A stretch of DNA of 64,000 nt from Nocardia farcinica (lineage in GTDB: Bacteria > Actinomycetota > Actinomycetes > Mycobacteriales > Mycobacteriaceae). Within the stretch, counting starts at the first letter, position 1, and each line of letters opens with the position of its first letter. Where the stretch lies: contig NZ_LN868939.1 of the NCBI RefSeq assembly GCF_001182745.1, positions 1,612,001 through 1,676,000 of the forward strand, given 5' to 3'. Positions 36,904 to 46,486 of this stretch are shown one piece after another. The notes under the pieces are model-generated. The model made no database searches and was not told where the DNA came from. It saw nothing but the letters and a program-made list of their open reading frames with translations. The position numbers and the translations under genes are program-made.

Positions 36904-37413
36904 TCAGAACCGGTAAGCGGTCTGGCTGTAGGACTCGCCCTTGGCGAAGGCCAGCACCTTGACCGGGGTGAGCGCGAAGACCACCGCCTCGCCGCTGCCG
37001 TGGACCTCGCGGAAGCCGCGGTCGGTGGCTTCGAAATCCCAGTCCAGCTTCGTCTTCCACAGCTGTGCCAGCGTCTCCAGGCGGGCGCGGTCGGTGACGG
37101 GGACGGCGGTGCCCTCGACCACGACGTCGAGGCCCTCGTCGTCGCGGCCGTTGCCGTGACTCAGCGCGCAGCGCGGGTCGGCCGCCAGGTTCACCGCCTT
37201 CTGTTCCTGCTCGCCGGTGCAGAAGTGCAGGGCGCCGTCGTGCAGCACCGCGGGCAGCGGAACGACGTGCGGCCGCCCGTCCCGGCGCACCGTGGACAGC
37301 CAGAACAGCGCGGCCGCGTCGAGCGCGTCGCGCACGGCCGACCAGGTCGGCGGCGTGGCGTCCGGGCTGCTGAAACGCGGATCCAGGTGGACGGTCGGTT
37401 CGGTGTCGGGCAC
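36904..37413 (-). CDS. Pyridoxamine 5'-phosphate oxidase-fold protein
   Basis: 169 residues with the split-barrel flavin/F420-binding fold: helix AVRDALDAAALFWLSTV, strand GRPHVVPLPAVLHDGALHF cut here as RPHVVPLPAVL and GALHFCTG, then RCALSHGN and a DVVVEGTAVPV strand. A tail VHGSGEAVVFALTPVKVLAF matches the common C-terminal part of FDOR/PPOX proteins. The cofactor (FMN, F420 or haem) cannot be decided. ATG 37413 gives a full-length protein. It is upstream of nothing co-directional except the acyl-AMP ligase 72 bases before it. Confidence 0.85.
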   Translation of the reverse strand: MPDTEPTVHLDPRFSSPDATPPTWSAVRDALDAAALFWLSTVRRDGRPHVVPLPAVLHDGALHFCTGEQEQKAVNLAADPRCALSHGNGRDDEGLDVVVEGTAVPVTDRARLETLAQLWKTKLDWDFEATDRGFREVHGSGEAVVFALTPVKVLAFAKGESYSQTAYRF

Positions 37414-37485
37414 GGCGGCCTCCTTCCGGGCAACAGCGGTCAGGCAACAGCGGTCACCGGAGTAGACGGTCCGCGCCCGGCGGAT

Positions 37486-39129
37486 TCATCGCAGGTGCGC
37501 GGCGGTGGCGGCGCGGCGCAATTTGCCCGAGGAGGTCTTCGGCAGCGCGCCCGGCCCCAGCACCGCGACCGTGCGCGGCCGCACGCCCACCTCGGCGAAC
37601 ACCGCGTGCGCGATGTCGCGCTCCATCCGCTTCACCGCCTCGGCGTTCTGGTGATCGTTGGATTCGACCACCACGGCGAAGCTCTCCCGCTTCTGTCCGG
37701 CGTCCAGCCGCACCGCCACCGCGTTGCCCGGCCGCACCCCGGACACCCGCATGGCGGCGCGCTCGATGTCGGTGGGGAAGATGTTGCGGCCGCCCATGAT
37801 GATCACGTCCTTGATCCGGCCGCAGACCACCACCAGCCCCTCCTCGGTGAAGTAGCCGATGTCGCCGGTGTCGAGCCAGCCGTCGGCGTCCTGGGCGGGC
37901 CGGAACCCGTCGACCGTGACGTACCCGGCGGTGACCGCGGGCCCGCGCAGTTCGATCACCCCGACCGAGCGGGTCGGTAACGGCTGGCGGTCGGCGTCGA
38001 CCACCCGGCCCTCCAACTCGTCGACGAGGTAGCCGAGCGTGGGCAGCCTGCGGATCGTGCCGTGGTGGCCGTGCGGGGTGACCGGCACCGCCTTACCGAG
38101 CGCCTCGAGCAGGTCGGCGTCGACCAGATCGAGCACCTGGCCCCGGTCCGGGTCGGGGATGGAGACGGCCAGTGTCGTCTCGGCCATCCCGTAGACCGGC
38201 GTCAGCGCCAGCGGGCTGAGCCCGAATCGCTTGCCCGCCACCGCCAGTGCCTCCATGGTGTCCGGATCCACCGGTTCGGCGCCGTTCCACATGTAGCGAA
38301 CGCTGCTCAGATCCAGCGAGCCTTCCTCGGCCTGCTGCAACCGCCGCGCCAGCAGCGAGTACGCGAAATTCGGTGCGGCCGTGACGGTCCCGCGATACTT
38401 GCTGATCAGCTCGGCCCACAGCAGCGGCCTGCGCAGGAAGTCCAACGGCGTCACGCACACCACCTCGGCGCCGAATTGCATGGGCACGCTGAGGAATCCG
38501 ACCATGCCCATGTCGTGGAACAGCGGCAGCCAGCTGATCATCACATCGCTGTCGAGCTGGAACTTCACCCGGTCGAACATGGCGTAGGCGTTGACGTAGA
38601 AGTTGCCGTGCGTGATCCGCACCGCCTTCGGCGAGCCGGTCGAGCCCGAGGTCAGCTGCTGCAACGCGACGTCGTCCTCGGTGGTGGGCAGCGGATCGGT
38701 GTCGGCGCCCTCGCGCATGCGGTCGATGCGCACCACCGTGATGCCGCGCTCGCGCAGCAGCGGTTCGGCCGCCTCGAACGGGGCACCGAGCACCACCGCC
38801 CGCGCTTCGATCATGCGCAACACCGTCTCGGTGTCGCGGGCCCACACCACCAGATCGGTCCGCGGGGTGGGCTGGTGCAGCATCGTGATCGACCCGCCGC
38901 GCATCCACACCGCCTGACAGGCCGGCGCGATGTCGACCGGCATCCCGGCCAGTACCCCCACCGCGTCGCCGTGCCCGATCCCCGCCTCGGCGAGCGCACC
39001 GGCCATGCACCGCGCGATCCGATGGATCTCACCCCACGTCTGCCGCACCGGCGCGTCCGGCTCGCCCGTCACCAGCCCGCGCGCGGAGGTCCGGGCGGTC
39101 GCGTACATCTCCTCGGTGAACCTGCTCAA
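37486..39129 (-). CDS. Fatty-acyl-AMP ligase/acyl-CoA synthetase (Pks16-like)
   Basis: 547 residues, an adenylate-forming enzyme. ATP loop [18 protein letters not shown] near residue 165, later [21 protein letters not shown] and the C-terminal [18 protein letters not shown] hinge and [10 protein letters not shown] catalytic Lys. Its position near pth/rplY and its size match M. tuberculosis Rv1013 (pks16), which despite its name is an acyl-AMP ligase-like protein. TTG 39129 was chosen because GGAGGAG precedes it by seven bases; no ATG fits. It probably activates a fatty acid for an envelope lipid or polyketide route that is not in this window. Confidence 0.93.
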   Translation of the reverse strand: MSRFTEEMYATARTSARGLVTGEPDAPVRQTWGEIHRIARCMAGALAEAGIGHGDAVGVLAGMPVDIAPACQAVWMRGGSITMLHQPTPRTDLVVWARDTETVLRMIEARAVVLGAPFEAAEPLLRERGITVVRIDRMREGADTDPLPTTEDDVALQQLTSGSTGSPKAVRITHGNFYVNAYAMFDRVKFQLDSDVMISWLPLFHDMGMVGFLSVPMQFGAEVVCVTPLDFLRRPLLWAELISKYRGTVTAAPNFAYSLLARRLQQAEEGSLDLSSVRYMWNGAEPVDPDTMEALAVAGKRFGLSPLALTPVYGMAETTLAVSIPDPDRGQVLDLVDADLLEALGKAVPVTPHGHHGTIRRLPTLGYLVDELEGRVVDADRQPLPTRSVGVIELRGPAVTAGYVTVDGFRPAQDADGWLDTGDIGYFTEEGLVVVCGRIKDVIIMGGRNIFPTDIERAAMRVSGVRPGNAVAVRLDAGQKRESFAVVVESNDHQNAEAVKRMERDIAHAVFAEVGVRPRTVAVLGPGALPKTSSGKLRRAATAAHLR

Positions 39130-39383
39130 CGTCGGACTCCTCCACGCCGTGGGGCCGCGAATCAACCCTGCCCAACTATCCCGCCCCCACCCTCCGGCGT
39201 TAACCCTTTTCCACCCGATCCAATCGCGGGACCGGCGATCGGCTGTGGGGAACCAGGCCCGGACCTGGTCGTACCGGCGGCACCGGAGGTCGGCGGCGCC
39301 GGATGCCAGCGGCGCGCGAGGCGGAGCTTCGGCCACTCCCGAGCCCCGGGGTGACGGGGTTGTTGCCGGCTAGGATCGCGGCG

Positions 39384-39698
39384 GTGACGACGGTGCTGTG
39401 GGCGGGAGCCGGACTCAGCGATTGCGTGCAGGACGACATGGACTGCATGCCGGGGTTCTGGGCCTTCCTCGTGGCGCTCGTCCTCGTCTGCCTGGTCGGT
39501 GTGGTGTGGGCCGCCGCGACACTCACCACCACCATCGAGATCTGCTGCACGCGCATCCCCTGGACGCACCGCCTCGCCTGGCTCCTCGCCGTCTGGTTCC
39601 TCCCCCTGGTCGGCCCGATCGCCTGGTTCCGTCGGAATCCCGGCCAGGCGGAGCCGGACACCGCGAGGTCGGCGTTCCATGGTCCGCCACGCCGGTGA
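39384..39698 (+). CDS. Small two-helix membrane protein (PLDc_N-like)
   Basis: 104 residues with two hydrophobic helices (GFWAFLVALVLVCLVGVVWAAA and WLLAVWFLPLVGPIAWF) ending in a WFRRNPG-type motif, as in PLDc_N/phospholipase-D nuclease N-terminal-like small proteins; the second helix with PxxGPxxWF is characteristic. An N-terminal segment rich in Cys and Asp (DCVQDDMDCM) is unusual. GTG 39384 has AGGAT upstream; ATG 39303 in the same frame is possible. Convergent with RNase Z. Confidence 0.7.
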   Translation: MTTVLWAGAGLSDCVQDDMDCMPGFWAFLVALVLVCLVGVVWAAATLTTTIEICCTRIPWTHRLAWLLAVWFLPLVGPIAWFRRNPGQAEPDTARSAFHGPPRR

Positions 39699-39714
39699 GT
39701 CCCGGTCGATGGCA

Positions 39715-40632
39715 TCACCGCCGTGGGGGGAGGGGGATTCGGTGGAGGTCTTCGGCGACCACCACCTCGCCCGAGAAGTGTTTTTCGGCTTCGGCGCGGT
39801 GGTCGTCGAGGGTGCGGTAGCGCTGGGAGAAGTGGGTCAGCACGAGGGTGCGGACGTCGGCGTCGGCGGCGACGCGGGCGGCCTGGCCCGCGGTGAGGTG
39901 GCCGTATTCCTCGGCCAGGTGGGCGTCGGCGTCGAGGAAGGTGGCCTCGATGACGAGCATGTCGACGCCGGCGGCCAGCTCCGCGACGCCGGGGCACAGA
40001 CGGGTGTCCATGACGAAGGCGAAACTCTGGCCGGGACGCGGCTCGCTGACCTCGGCCACGGTCACCGTGCGGCCGTCGACCAGCAGACTGCCGGTGCGTT
40101 GCAACTCGCCGATGCGGGATCCGCGGATGCCGAGCGCGGCGAGCCGGTCGGGCAGCATGCGCACCCCGGCGGGTTCGGTCAACCGGTACCCGAACGCTTC
40201 GACGGGGTGCGAGAGCGCGACGGCTTCGATCGTGAACGGGGCGTCGGGTGCGTCCAGCGGGCCGGGCCCGGCGATCGGATGCGTGCGCAGGTCGACCCGG
40301 CGGTAGAACGAGCTGGCCGAGCACAGCCGGTCGAAGTACTCCTGGCCGGAGGCCGGATAGTAGGCGTCGACGGGGTGTGCGACGCGGTCGAGGTTGATGC
40401 GCTGCACGATGCCGGGCAGACCGAGACAGTGGTCGCCGTGGAAGTGGGTCAGGGCGATGCGGGTGATGTCGGTGGCGGCCACGCCGGCGAAGGCCATCTG
40501 CCGCTGGGTGCCCTCGCCCGGATCGAACAGCACGCCCTCGCGTCCCCAGCGCAGCAGGTAGCCGTTGTGATTGCGCTGCCTGGTCGGCACCTGGCTCGCG
40601 GTGCCGAGCACGACCAGTTCCCGCTGCGACAT
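39715..40632 (-). CDS. rnz: Ribonuclease Z
   Basis: 305 residues, a metallo-beta-lactamase-fold endonuclease trimming tRNA 3' ends. Metal ligands are in [14 protein letters not shown] (HxHxDH), in [13 protein letters not shown], in VMDTRLCPG and in LTHFSQRYR. The N-terminus is the standard [20 protein letters not shown] 40632 abuts the stop of the egtE-like gene with no spacing, so the two are coupled. The mycobacterial homologue is usually an arylsulfatase-like or rnz gene located elsewhere, so this position is lineage-specific. Confidence 0.94.
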   Translation of the reverse strand: MSQRELVVLGTASQVPTRQRNHNGYLLRWGREGVLFDPGEGTQRQMAFAGVAATDITRIALTHFHGDHCLGLPGIVQRINLDRVAHPVDAYYPASGQEYFDRLCSASSFYRRVDLRTHPIAGPGPLDAPDAPFTIEAVALSHPVEAFGYRLTEPAGVRMLPDRLAALGIRGSRIGELQRTGSLLVDGRTVTVAEVSEPRPGQSFAFVMDTRLCPGVAELAAGVDMLVIEATFLDADAHLAEEYGHLTAGQAARVAADADVRTLVLTHFSQRYRTLDDHRAEAEKHFSGEVVVAEDLHRIPLPPRR

Positions 40633-41811
40633 CTACAGCTCCGCGACCGCGCGGACGAACCGGTCCAGCTCGTCGAAGCCGACGAAGCAGTGCGGTGAGG
40701 CGCGCACCACGGCGTCGAGCCCGCGGGCGCTCATGTCCAGCAACGTGGACCCGGCGAAGCTCACGGTGACGGTGATGTTCTGCGCGGCCAGCCGGTCGCG
40801 CACCTCGGTGGCGGGCACGCCGTCGACGGTGAAGGAGACGATGCCGCCGCGACGGACGCCGTTGTCGCGCACCGTGACCCGCGGCAGCGCGGCGAACGCC
40901 TCGCGCAGGTGCCCGGCCCGCTCGGCGATCGCGGCGTACACGTCGGCCGGGCCGAGGTCGAGCAGGTAGCGCACCGCCGCACCCAGGCCGAGCCGGGCGG
41001 CGACATCGCACTCCCAGAATTCGAAGCGGCGGGCGTCGGGTGCGAGTTCGTAGTCCTGCGGGCCGGTCCAGGCGGCGCTGTGCAGGTCCAGCCGCTGCGG
41101 TTCCATCGTCGTCGCCAATTCCGGTCGGACATAGAGGAATCCGGTGCCCCGCGGGCCGCGCAACCACTTGCGGCCGGTCGCCGAGAGCGCGTCGACACCG
41201 AGCTCGGCGACGTCGAGGGGCAGCTGCCCGGCCGACTGGCAGGCGTCCAGCAGCACCATCGCGCCCGCCGAGTGCGCGATCTTCGTCGCCTCGGCGGCGG
41301 GGTTCACCAGCCCACCGTTGGTCGGCACATGCAGCAGTGAGACCAGCGCGACCCGCTCGTCGACCATCCGCTCCAGCGCGTCCAGGTCCAGCTGGCCGGT
41401 GTCGTCGCTGGGGATCTGCTCCACGACGGCGCCGGTGGCGCGGGCTCGCTGCAGCGCGGCGATCGCGTTGCTGGCGTAGTCGGCGCCGCTGATCAGCACG
41501 CGGTCGCCGGGACGCAACGGCACCGAGTAGAAGAAGTCCGCCCAGGCGCGGCTGGCGCTGTCGCTGAGCGCCACGCAATCCGGGTCGGCGTTGATCAGCT
41601 CGCCGATCGCGGTCTTCACCCCGGCCAGGTCGTCGAGGCGTTCGGCGGCGGCGCGGTAGCCGCCGATCTCGGTTTCCCGGCGCAGGTGCGCGACCTGGGT
41701 GTCCAGCACCACCCGCGGCGGGAGCGAGGAGCCGGCGCTGTCGAGGAAGACCAGGTCGGGGTCGGCGGCCAGCCCGGGGGTGTCGGCCCGCACGCGTGTG
41801 TCGTCCAGCAT
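40633..41811 (-). CDS. egtE: PLP-dependent class V aminotransferase-fold enzyme, EgtE-like
   Basis: 392 residues, fold type I. N-terminal FLDSAGSSLPPRVVLDT and ETEIGGYRAAAE match mycobacterial EgtE/cysteine-desulfurase-like enzymes; the PLP-binding segment is VSLLHVPTNGGLVNP, LLDACQSAGQLPLD and the Schiff-base Lys in ATGRKWLRGPRG (about 213). EgtE releases ergothioneine from the hercynylcysteine sulfoxide made by EgtB. In M. tuberculosis egtE follows egtD; here it is divergent from egtA, with the start codons about 120 bases apart. The location makes EgtE the best call, but other class V enzymes cannot be excluded. Confidence 0.75.
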   Translation of the reverse strand: MLDDTRVRADTPGLAADPDLVFLDSAGSSLPPRVVLDTQVAHLRRETEIGGYRAAAERLDDLAGVKTAIGELINADPDCVALSDSASRAWADFFYSVPLRPGDRVLISGADYASNAIAALQRARATGAVVEQIPSDDTGQLDLDALERMVDERVALVSLLHVPTNGGLVNPAAEATKIAHSAGAMVLLDACQSAGQLPLDVAELGVDALSATGRKWLRGPRGTGFLYVRPELATTMEPQRLDLHSAAWTGPQDYELAPDARRFEFWECDVAARLGLGAAVRYLLDLGPADVYAAIAERAGHLREAFAALPRVTVRDNGVRRGGIVSFTVDGVPATEVRDRLAAQNITVTVSFAGSTLLDMSARGLDAVVRASPHCFVGFDELDRFVRAVAEL

Positions 41812-41900
41812 GCAGACGACCTTATCGGGGTGCGGAGTTCGGCTTCGCGCCGTTTTCTTGTCGGTATCGATCGCTACGCTGGTTTGGGTCGAGTTCCTCG

Positions 41901-41936
41901 GGCAGCGGAGGCTTCATGGCAGCGGAGGCTTGCATG
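41901..41936 (+). promoter_or_regulatory. Duplicated ribosome-binding site plus start codon before egtA
   Basis: GGCAGCGGAGGCTT occurs at 41901-41914 and 41918-41931. Each copy places GGAGG ahead of an ATG (41916 and 41934), and both ATGs are in the egtA frame. Either start gives a nearly identical protein. The second was used for the gene call because it gives the family length. Confidence 0.75.
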
Positions 41937-43250
41937 GCGGTCACACTCGAACAGCAGGGGTCCACCGGCCGGGTCGATCCCGCGACGTTGTCCTCCCGCG
42001 CGGCCGCCGAGGCCTTCGTCGGCGGCGTGTGTTTCAAGCTCGGGCCACCCGCGTTGATCGGCGCCGAACTCGAGTGGCTCACCGTGCAGGGTGGGCCGTC
42101 GGCGTCCGCCACCGTTGCGGCACCACGTCCGCAACTGTCCGCCCTAGCCGCCGCCCTCGGACCGCACGCCCCGCGGTCCATCGCCCCCGACTCGCCCGCG
42201 CTGCCGCTGCCCGGCGGCAGCAGGATCACCGTCGAACCCGGTGGTCAGATCGAATTGTCCAGCGCGCCGTATGCCGAGGCCGCCGAACTGTGCGCCCGCC
42301 TGCGCGAAGACGCGATCGTGCTGCGCGAGATGCTGGCCGCCGCCGCGATCCGGCCGCTCGCCCTCGCCGCCGACGCCGACCGCCGCGCCAAACGCCTGCT
42401 CCGCTCGCCCCGATACCGGGCGATGGAGCAGTCCTTCGCCGGCATCGGCCCGTTCGGCAAGCTGATGATGTGCAATACGGCCGCCACGCAGGTCAGCGTG
42501 GACGCCGGGACCGACCCCGCCGAGGTCCGGGCCCGCTGGACCGCCCTGTACACGATGGGCCCCGCACTGGTCGCCGCGTTCGCCTGCTCACCGGCGCTGC
42601 GCGGCGCGCCGCCGGGGCGGTGGGCCTCCCAGCGGATGCGGACCTGGCTGCGCCTGGACACCCTGCGTACCCGGCCACCGGTCGCGGACTGGGCGGACCC
42701 GATCACCGGCTACGCGCGGTGGGCGCTGGACGTGCCGCTGTTGTGCGTGCGCTCGGTCGACGGCACGACGACCTGCGCCGGTGACCCGGGCGAGAACTGG
42801 ACCGCGCCGCCGGGCGCGACCTTCGCCGACTGGATGGCGGGCGCGCTGGACGACGAGATCGGCCGCCGCCCCGATCCTGCCGATCTCGCCTACCACCTGA
42901 CCACCTTGTTCCCGCCGGTCCGCCCGTCCGGGCATCTCGAGGTGCGCTACCTCGACGCCCAGCCGGGGGAGGACTGGACGGTGCCGATCCACACCTTCGA
43001 CGCCCTGCTCGCGCACCCGGCCGTGGTCGCCGAGGCGACCGCGCTGGCCGCGCCGCTGGCCGACCAGTGGTCCCAGGCCGCGCGCTGCGGGCTCGCCGAC
43101 GGCGTCGTGCGCACCGTCGCCGCCGAACTGCTCGACCTGGCGGCCGCGCATGCCCGCACGCCCGAGGCGGGCGCCGAGCTCGACCGCGCCGCGCGCCGCT
43201 GCCGGGCCGGGCGCACCCCCACCGAGGAACCCGCGCGCGTGCATTCCTGA
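41934..43250 (+). CDS. egtA: Glutamate-cysteine ligase EgtA
   Basis: 438 residues, a GCS2-type ligase making gamma-glutamylcysteine, the sulfur donor for EgtB. The family pattern is IGAELEWLTVQ near the N-terminus, a Gly-rich ITVEPGGQIELSS and MCNTAATQVSVD, then PVRPSGHLEVRYLDAQPG at about 330. ATG 41934 or 41916 may be used. It is the first gene of egtA-B-C-D; a 67-base gap precedes egtB. The order and strand match the mycobacterial cluster Rv3704c-Rv3701c, which supports the name over a generic glutamate-cysteine ligase. Confidence 0.93.
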   Translation: MAVTLEQQGSTGRVDPATLSSRAAAEAFVGGVCFKLGPPALIGAELEWLTVQGGPSASATVAAPRPQLSALAAALGPHAPRSIAPDSPALPLPGGSRITVEPGGQIELSSAPYAEAAELCARLREDAIVLREMLAAAAIRPLALAADADRRAKRLLRSPRYRAMEQSFAGIGPFGKLMMCNTAATQVSVDAGTDPAEVRARWTALYTMGPALVAAFACSPALRGAPPGRWASQRMRTWLRLDTLRTRPPVADWADPITGYARWALDVPLLCVRSVDGTTTCAGDPGENWTAPPGATFADWMAGALDDEIGRRPDPADLAYHLTTLFPPVRPSGHLEVRYLDAQPGEDWTVPIHTFDALLAHPAVVAEATALAAPLADQWSQAARCGLADGVVRTVAAELLDLAAAHARTPEAGAELDRAARRCRAGRTPTEEPARVHS

Positions 43251-43317
43251 CCGACCGTCCCGCCGACCGATCCGCCGCGAGCCCGCTCGCGACCCTTCTC
43301 CCCGGGAGAGCGTTACC

Positions 43318-44658
43318 GTGACGAAGTCCTTCGCCCCCTCCGACCATTCCGCCACCGACCGGCTGCGCGAGCGGATCGCCGAGGTGCTCACCACCGCCCG
43401 AGCCCGCACCACCGCCCTCACCGCGGCCGTCGACGAGGCCGATCTCGTCGCCCAGCACTCGCCGCTGATGAGCCCGCTGGTCTGGGATCTCGCGCACATC
43501 GGCAATCAGGAGGAGCTGTGGCTGGTGCGCGATGTGGGTGGGCGTGAGCCGGTGCGCGCCGACATCGACGAGCTCTACGACGCGTTCAAACACGCGCGCA
43601 AGGACCGCCCGGCCCTGCCGTTGCTGAATCCCGCCGAAGCCCGCGGTTACGTCGGCACGGTGCGGGAGAAGGTGTGGGACGTGCTCGAGCGCAGCGCGCT
43701 GCGCGGCAGCAGGCTGGTCGAGGACGGCTTCGCCTTCGGCATGATCGCCCAGCACGAACAGCAACACGACGAGACCATGCTGGCCACCCACCAACTGCGC
43801 GCCGGCGAGCCGGTGCTGTCGGCCGCCGCGCCGCCGCCCGCCCGCGTCCGGGTGAGCGGCGAGGTGATCGTGCCCGGCGGCGAATTCACCATGGGCACCT
43901 CCGCCGACCCGTGGGCGCTGGACAACGAACGGCCCGCGCACCCGGTGCACGTGCCCGCCTTCGCCATCGACGCCGCGCCGGTGACGAACGAGCAGTACCT
44001 CGCGTTCCTCGAGGACGGCGGCTACGAACGGCCCGAGCTGTGGTCCGAACGCGGCTGGGCGCACCGGGTCTCGGCCGGTCTCACCGCGCCCCGGTTCTGG
44101 GAGCGCGACGGTGACGGTCGATGGTGGCGCCGGGTGTTCGGCGTGTTGTCGCCGGTGCGGCCGCGGCAGCCGGTGGTGCACGTGTGCTGGTTCGAGGCCG
44201 AGGCGTATGCCAGGTGGGCGGGCAAACGGCTGCCCACCGAGGCCGAATGGGAGAAGGCGGCGCGGTTCGATCCGGTGACCGGCGGCTCGCGCCGCTACCC
44301 GTGGGGCGAGGACGAACCCGACGACACCAGAGCCAATCTCGGGCAACGTCACCTCGAGCCCGCCGAGGTCGGCGCCTATCCCGCGGGCGTCTCCGCCACC
44401 GGCGCGCACCAGCTGATCGGCGATGTCTGGGAGTGGACGTCCTCGGGCTTCGATCCCTACCCCGGCTTCCGCGCCTTCCCCTACCGCGAGTACTCCGAGG
44501 TTTTCTTCGGTGGTGACTACCGGGTGCTGCGCGGCGGCTCGTTCGGCACCGACCCGGTCGCCTGCCGCGGCACCTTCCGCAACTGGGACCACCCGATCCG
44601 CAGGCAGATCTTCGCCGGATTCCGGCTCGCGCGCGACCTGCGAGCGGACGAACGCTGA
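43318..44658 (+). CDS. egtB: Hercynine oxygenase/sulfoxide synthase EgtB
   Basis: 446 residues: an N-terminal DinB-like helical domain, with the iron-binding HEQQHDET (HxxxHxE) at about 145 and an earlier LAHIGNQEELW His, then a C-terminal formylglycine-generating-enzyme fold (GGEFTMGTSADPW, KRLPTEAEWEKAARF, LIGDVWEWTSSGF, RGGSFGTDP). The iron enzyme joins gamma-glutamylcysteine to hercynine using O2. GTG 43318 has GGGAGAG upstream. The stop overlaps egtC as TGATG. Confidence 0.97.
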   Translation: MTKSFAPSDHSATDRLRERIAEVLTTARARTTALTAAVDEADLVAQHSPLMSPLVWDLAHIGNQEELWLVRDVGGREPVRADIDELYDAFKHARKDRPALPLLNPAEARGYVGTVREKVWDVLERSALRGSRLVEDGFAFGMIAQHEQQHDETMLATHQLRAGEPVLSAAAPPPARVRVSGEVIVPGGEFTMGTSADPWALDNERPAHPVHVPAFAIDAAPVTNEQYLAFLEDGGYERPELWSERGWAHRVSAGLTAPRFWERDGDGRWWRRVFGVLSPVRPRQPVVHVCWFEAEAYARWAGKRLPTEAEWEKAARFDPVTGGSRRYPWGEDEPDDTRANLGQRHLEPAEVGAYPAGVSATGAHQLIGDVWEWTSSGFDPYPGFRAFPYREYSEVFFGGDYRVLRGGSFGTDPVACRGTFRNWDHPIRRQIFAGFRLARDLRADER

Positions 44659-45500
44659 TGTGCCGTCATCTCGGCTACGTGGGTGCGCCGGTCGCCGTCG
44701 GCGAACTGCTCACCCGGGGCACGCATTCGCTGCGCGAGCAGTCCTGGGCGCCGCGGGAGATGCGCGGCGGCGGCACCATCAACGCCGACGGTTTCGGCGC
44801 GGCGTGGTGGCGCCCCGCCACCGACGGCGTGGCCGTGAGCCGCTATCGCAACCGGGAACCGATCTGGAGCGACCCGGCGGTGACCGAAGTGCTCGGCCAG
44901 CTGGTCTCCCCGGCCGTACTGGGTTCGGTGCGGTCGGCGACGGTCGGTATGCCCATCGAGCGCAGCGCCTGCGCACCGTTCACCACCGGCCGCTGGGCAT
45001 TCAGCCACAACGGTGTGGTGCCGCGCTGGCGGCAGGTGCTCAGCGCGGTCTCCGCCGACCTGGACGTGGCGGCGACCCGTTCGGGGGCGACGCGGCTGTT
45101 CGAGACGGCTCGCCTGCTCGACGCCGAGGCGGCGACCGACGCCGCCACGCTGTGGGTGCTGCTGGCCGACCTGATCGCCTCCGCCGAATCCGGCGGGTAC
45201 GGCGACGACCCCGAGACCGCCGTGCGGCTGCTGGTCGAAGCGGTGCTGCGGCACGAACCGGCCGCGCGGCTGAACTTCCTGCTCTGCGACGGCACCCGGC
45301 TGCTCGCCACCACCGTCTACCACTCGCTGTCGGCGCTGGTCACCGACGAGTTCGCGATCCTGTCCTCCGAGCCCTACGACGACGACCCGCGCTGGCAGCC
45401 GATCCCCGATCACTGCCTGGTCCGGGCGGAGCCGGGCCGGCTCGCCGTCGAACCACTCACCGGCGTCCCCGCCGCGCACACCGAAAGGCCGCTCGCATGA
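44658..45500 (+). CDS. egtC: Gamma-glutamyl hercynylcysteine sulfoxide hydrolase EgtC
   Basis: 280 residues, a class II glutamine amidotransferase-like Ntn-hydrolase. Cys2 (MCRHLGYVG) is the nucleophile after Met removal. Later blocks are INADGFGAAWW, PFTTGRWAFSHNG and LLCDGTRLLAT. It removes the glutamyl group from the EgtB product. It overlaps egtB by one base and egtD by four, which is tight translational coupling. Confidence 0.96.
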   Translation: MCRHLGYVGAPVAVGELLTRGTHSLREQSWAPREMRGGGTINADGFGAAWWRPATDGVAVSRYRNREPIWSDPAVTEVLGQLVSPAVLGSVRSATVGMPIERSACAPFTTGRWAFSHNGVVPRWRQVLSAVSADLDVAATRSGATRLFETARLLDAEAATDAATLWVLLADLIASAESGGYGDDPETAVRLLVEAVLRHEPAARLNFLLCDGTRLLATTVYHSLSALVTDEFAILSSEPYDDDPRWQPIPDHCLVRAEPGRLAVEPLTGVPAAHTERPLA

Positions 45501-46468
45501 CCGCACCGACCCTGGAAGTGCACCTCACCGACGCCGATCTCACCGCCGCGTTGCGCGCCGACGCCGAACGCGGCCTCACCGCACAGCCGAAATCGTTGCC
45601 GCCCAAGTGGTTCTACGATGCCCGCGGCAGCGAGCTGTTCGAACGGATCACCGAGCTGCCGGAGTACTACCCGACCCGCACCGAGCGGGCACTGCTCGAG
45701 CGCGTCGTCGACGAGATCGCCCGGCTCGCGCAGGCCGAGATCCTGGTGGAACTCGGGGCAGGCTCGGCGGCCAAGACCCGGCTGCTGCTGCACGCGCTCA
45801 CCGGCGCCGGACCGCTGCGCACCTACGTGCCGCAGGACGTGTCCTCGGCGGCGCTGCGGGCCGCGGCGGCGGAGGTGGCCGCCGACTTCCCCGGCCTGGC
45901 CGTGCACGGGGTGGTCAGCGACTTCACCGACACCCTGCACAACCTGCCGCGCGGCGGCAGACGGATGATCGCCTTCCTCGGCGGCACCATCGGCAATCTC
46001 GTCCCCGCCGAACGCGCCGAATTCCTGACCGGCATCCACGACGTGCTCGAACCGGGGGAGCGGCTGCTGCTCGGCGCGGGCCTGGTGATCGACCCGGCCG
46101 TGCTCGTGCCCGCCTACGACGACGCCGCCGGCGTCACCGCCGAGTTCAACCGCAACGTGCTGCACGTGCTCAACCACCGGCTGCGCGCCGACTTCGTGCC
46201 CGAGGACTTCGCGCACGTCGCGCTGTGGGACGCCGAGCACGAGTGGATCGAGATGCGGCTGGCGGCGACCCGCGACATGACGGTCACCGTCGCCGACCTC
46301 GGGCTCACGGTGTCGTTCGCCCGCGGCGAGCAGATGCGCACCGAGATCTCCGCCAAGTTCCGCGTCCCCGGCCTGTCGGCCGAGCTGGCGGCCGCCGGAT
46401 TCCGTGCCGAACAGGTGTGGACCGACCCCGACGAGCGGTTCGCGCTGGTACTCGCGACGCGGGTGTGA
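45497..46468 (+). CDS. egtD: L-histidine N-alpha-methyltransferase EgtD
   Basis: 323 residues. It trimethylates histidine to hercynine with SAM. Signatures are SLPPKWFYDARGSELFERIT, the SAM loop VELGAGSAAKTRLLL, VPQDVSSAAL, FLGGTIGNL and the C-terminal MRTEISAKFRV. ATG 45497 overlaps the egtC stop. The pathway from His to ergothioneine is complete here if the divergent EgtE-like gene serves as the final lyase. Confidence 0.97.
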   Translation: MTAPTLEVHLTDADLTAALRADAERGLTAQPKSLPPKWFYDARGSELFERITELPEYYPTRTERALLERVVDEIARLAQAEILVELGAGSAAKTRLLLHALTGAGPLRTYVPQDVSSAALRAAAAEVAADFPGLAVHGVVSDFTDTLHNLPRGGRRMIAFLGGTIGNLVPAERAEFLTGIHDVLEPGERLLLGAGLVIDPAVLVPAYDDAAGVTAEFNRNVLHVLNHRLRADFVPEDFAHVALWDAEHEWIEMRLAATRDMTVTVADLGLTVSFARGEQMRTEISAKFRVPGLSAELAAAGFRAEQVWTDPDERFALVLATRV

Positions 46469-46486
46469 ACGAGACGGCTCACTCCC

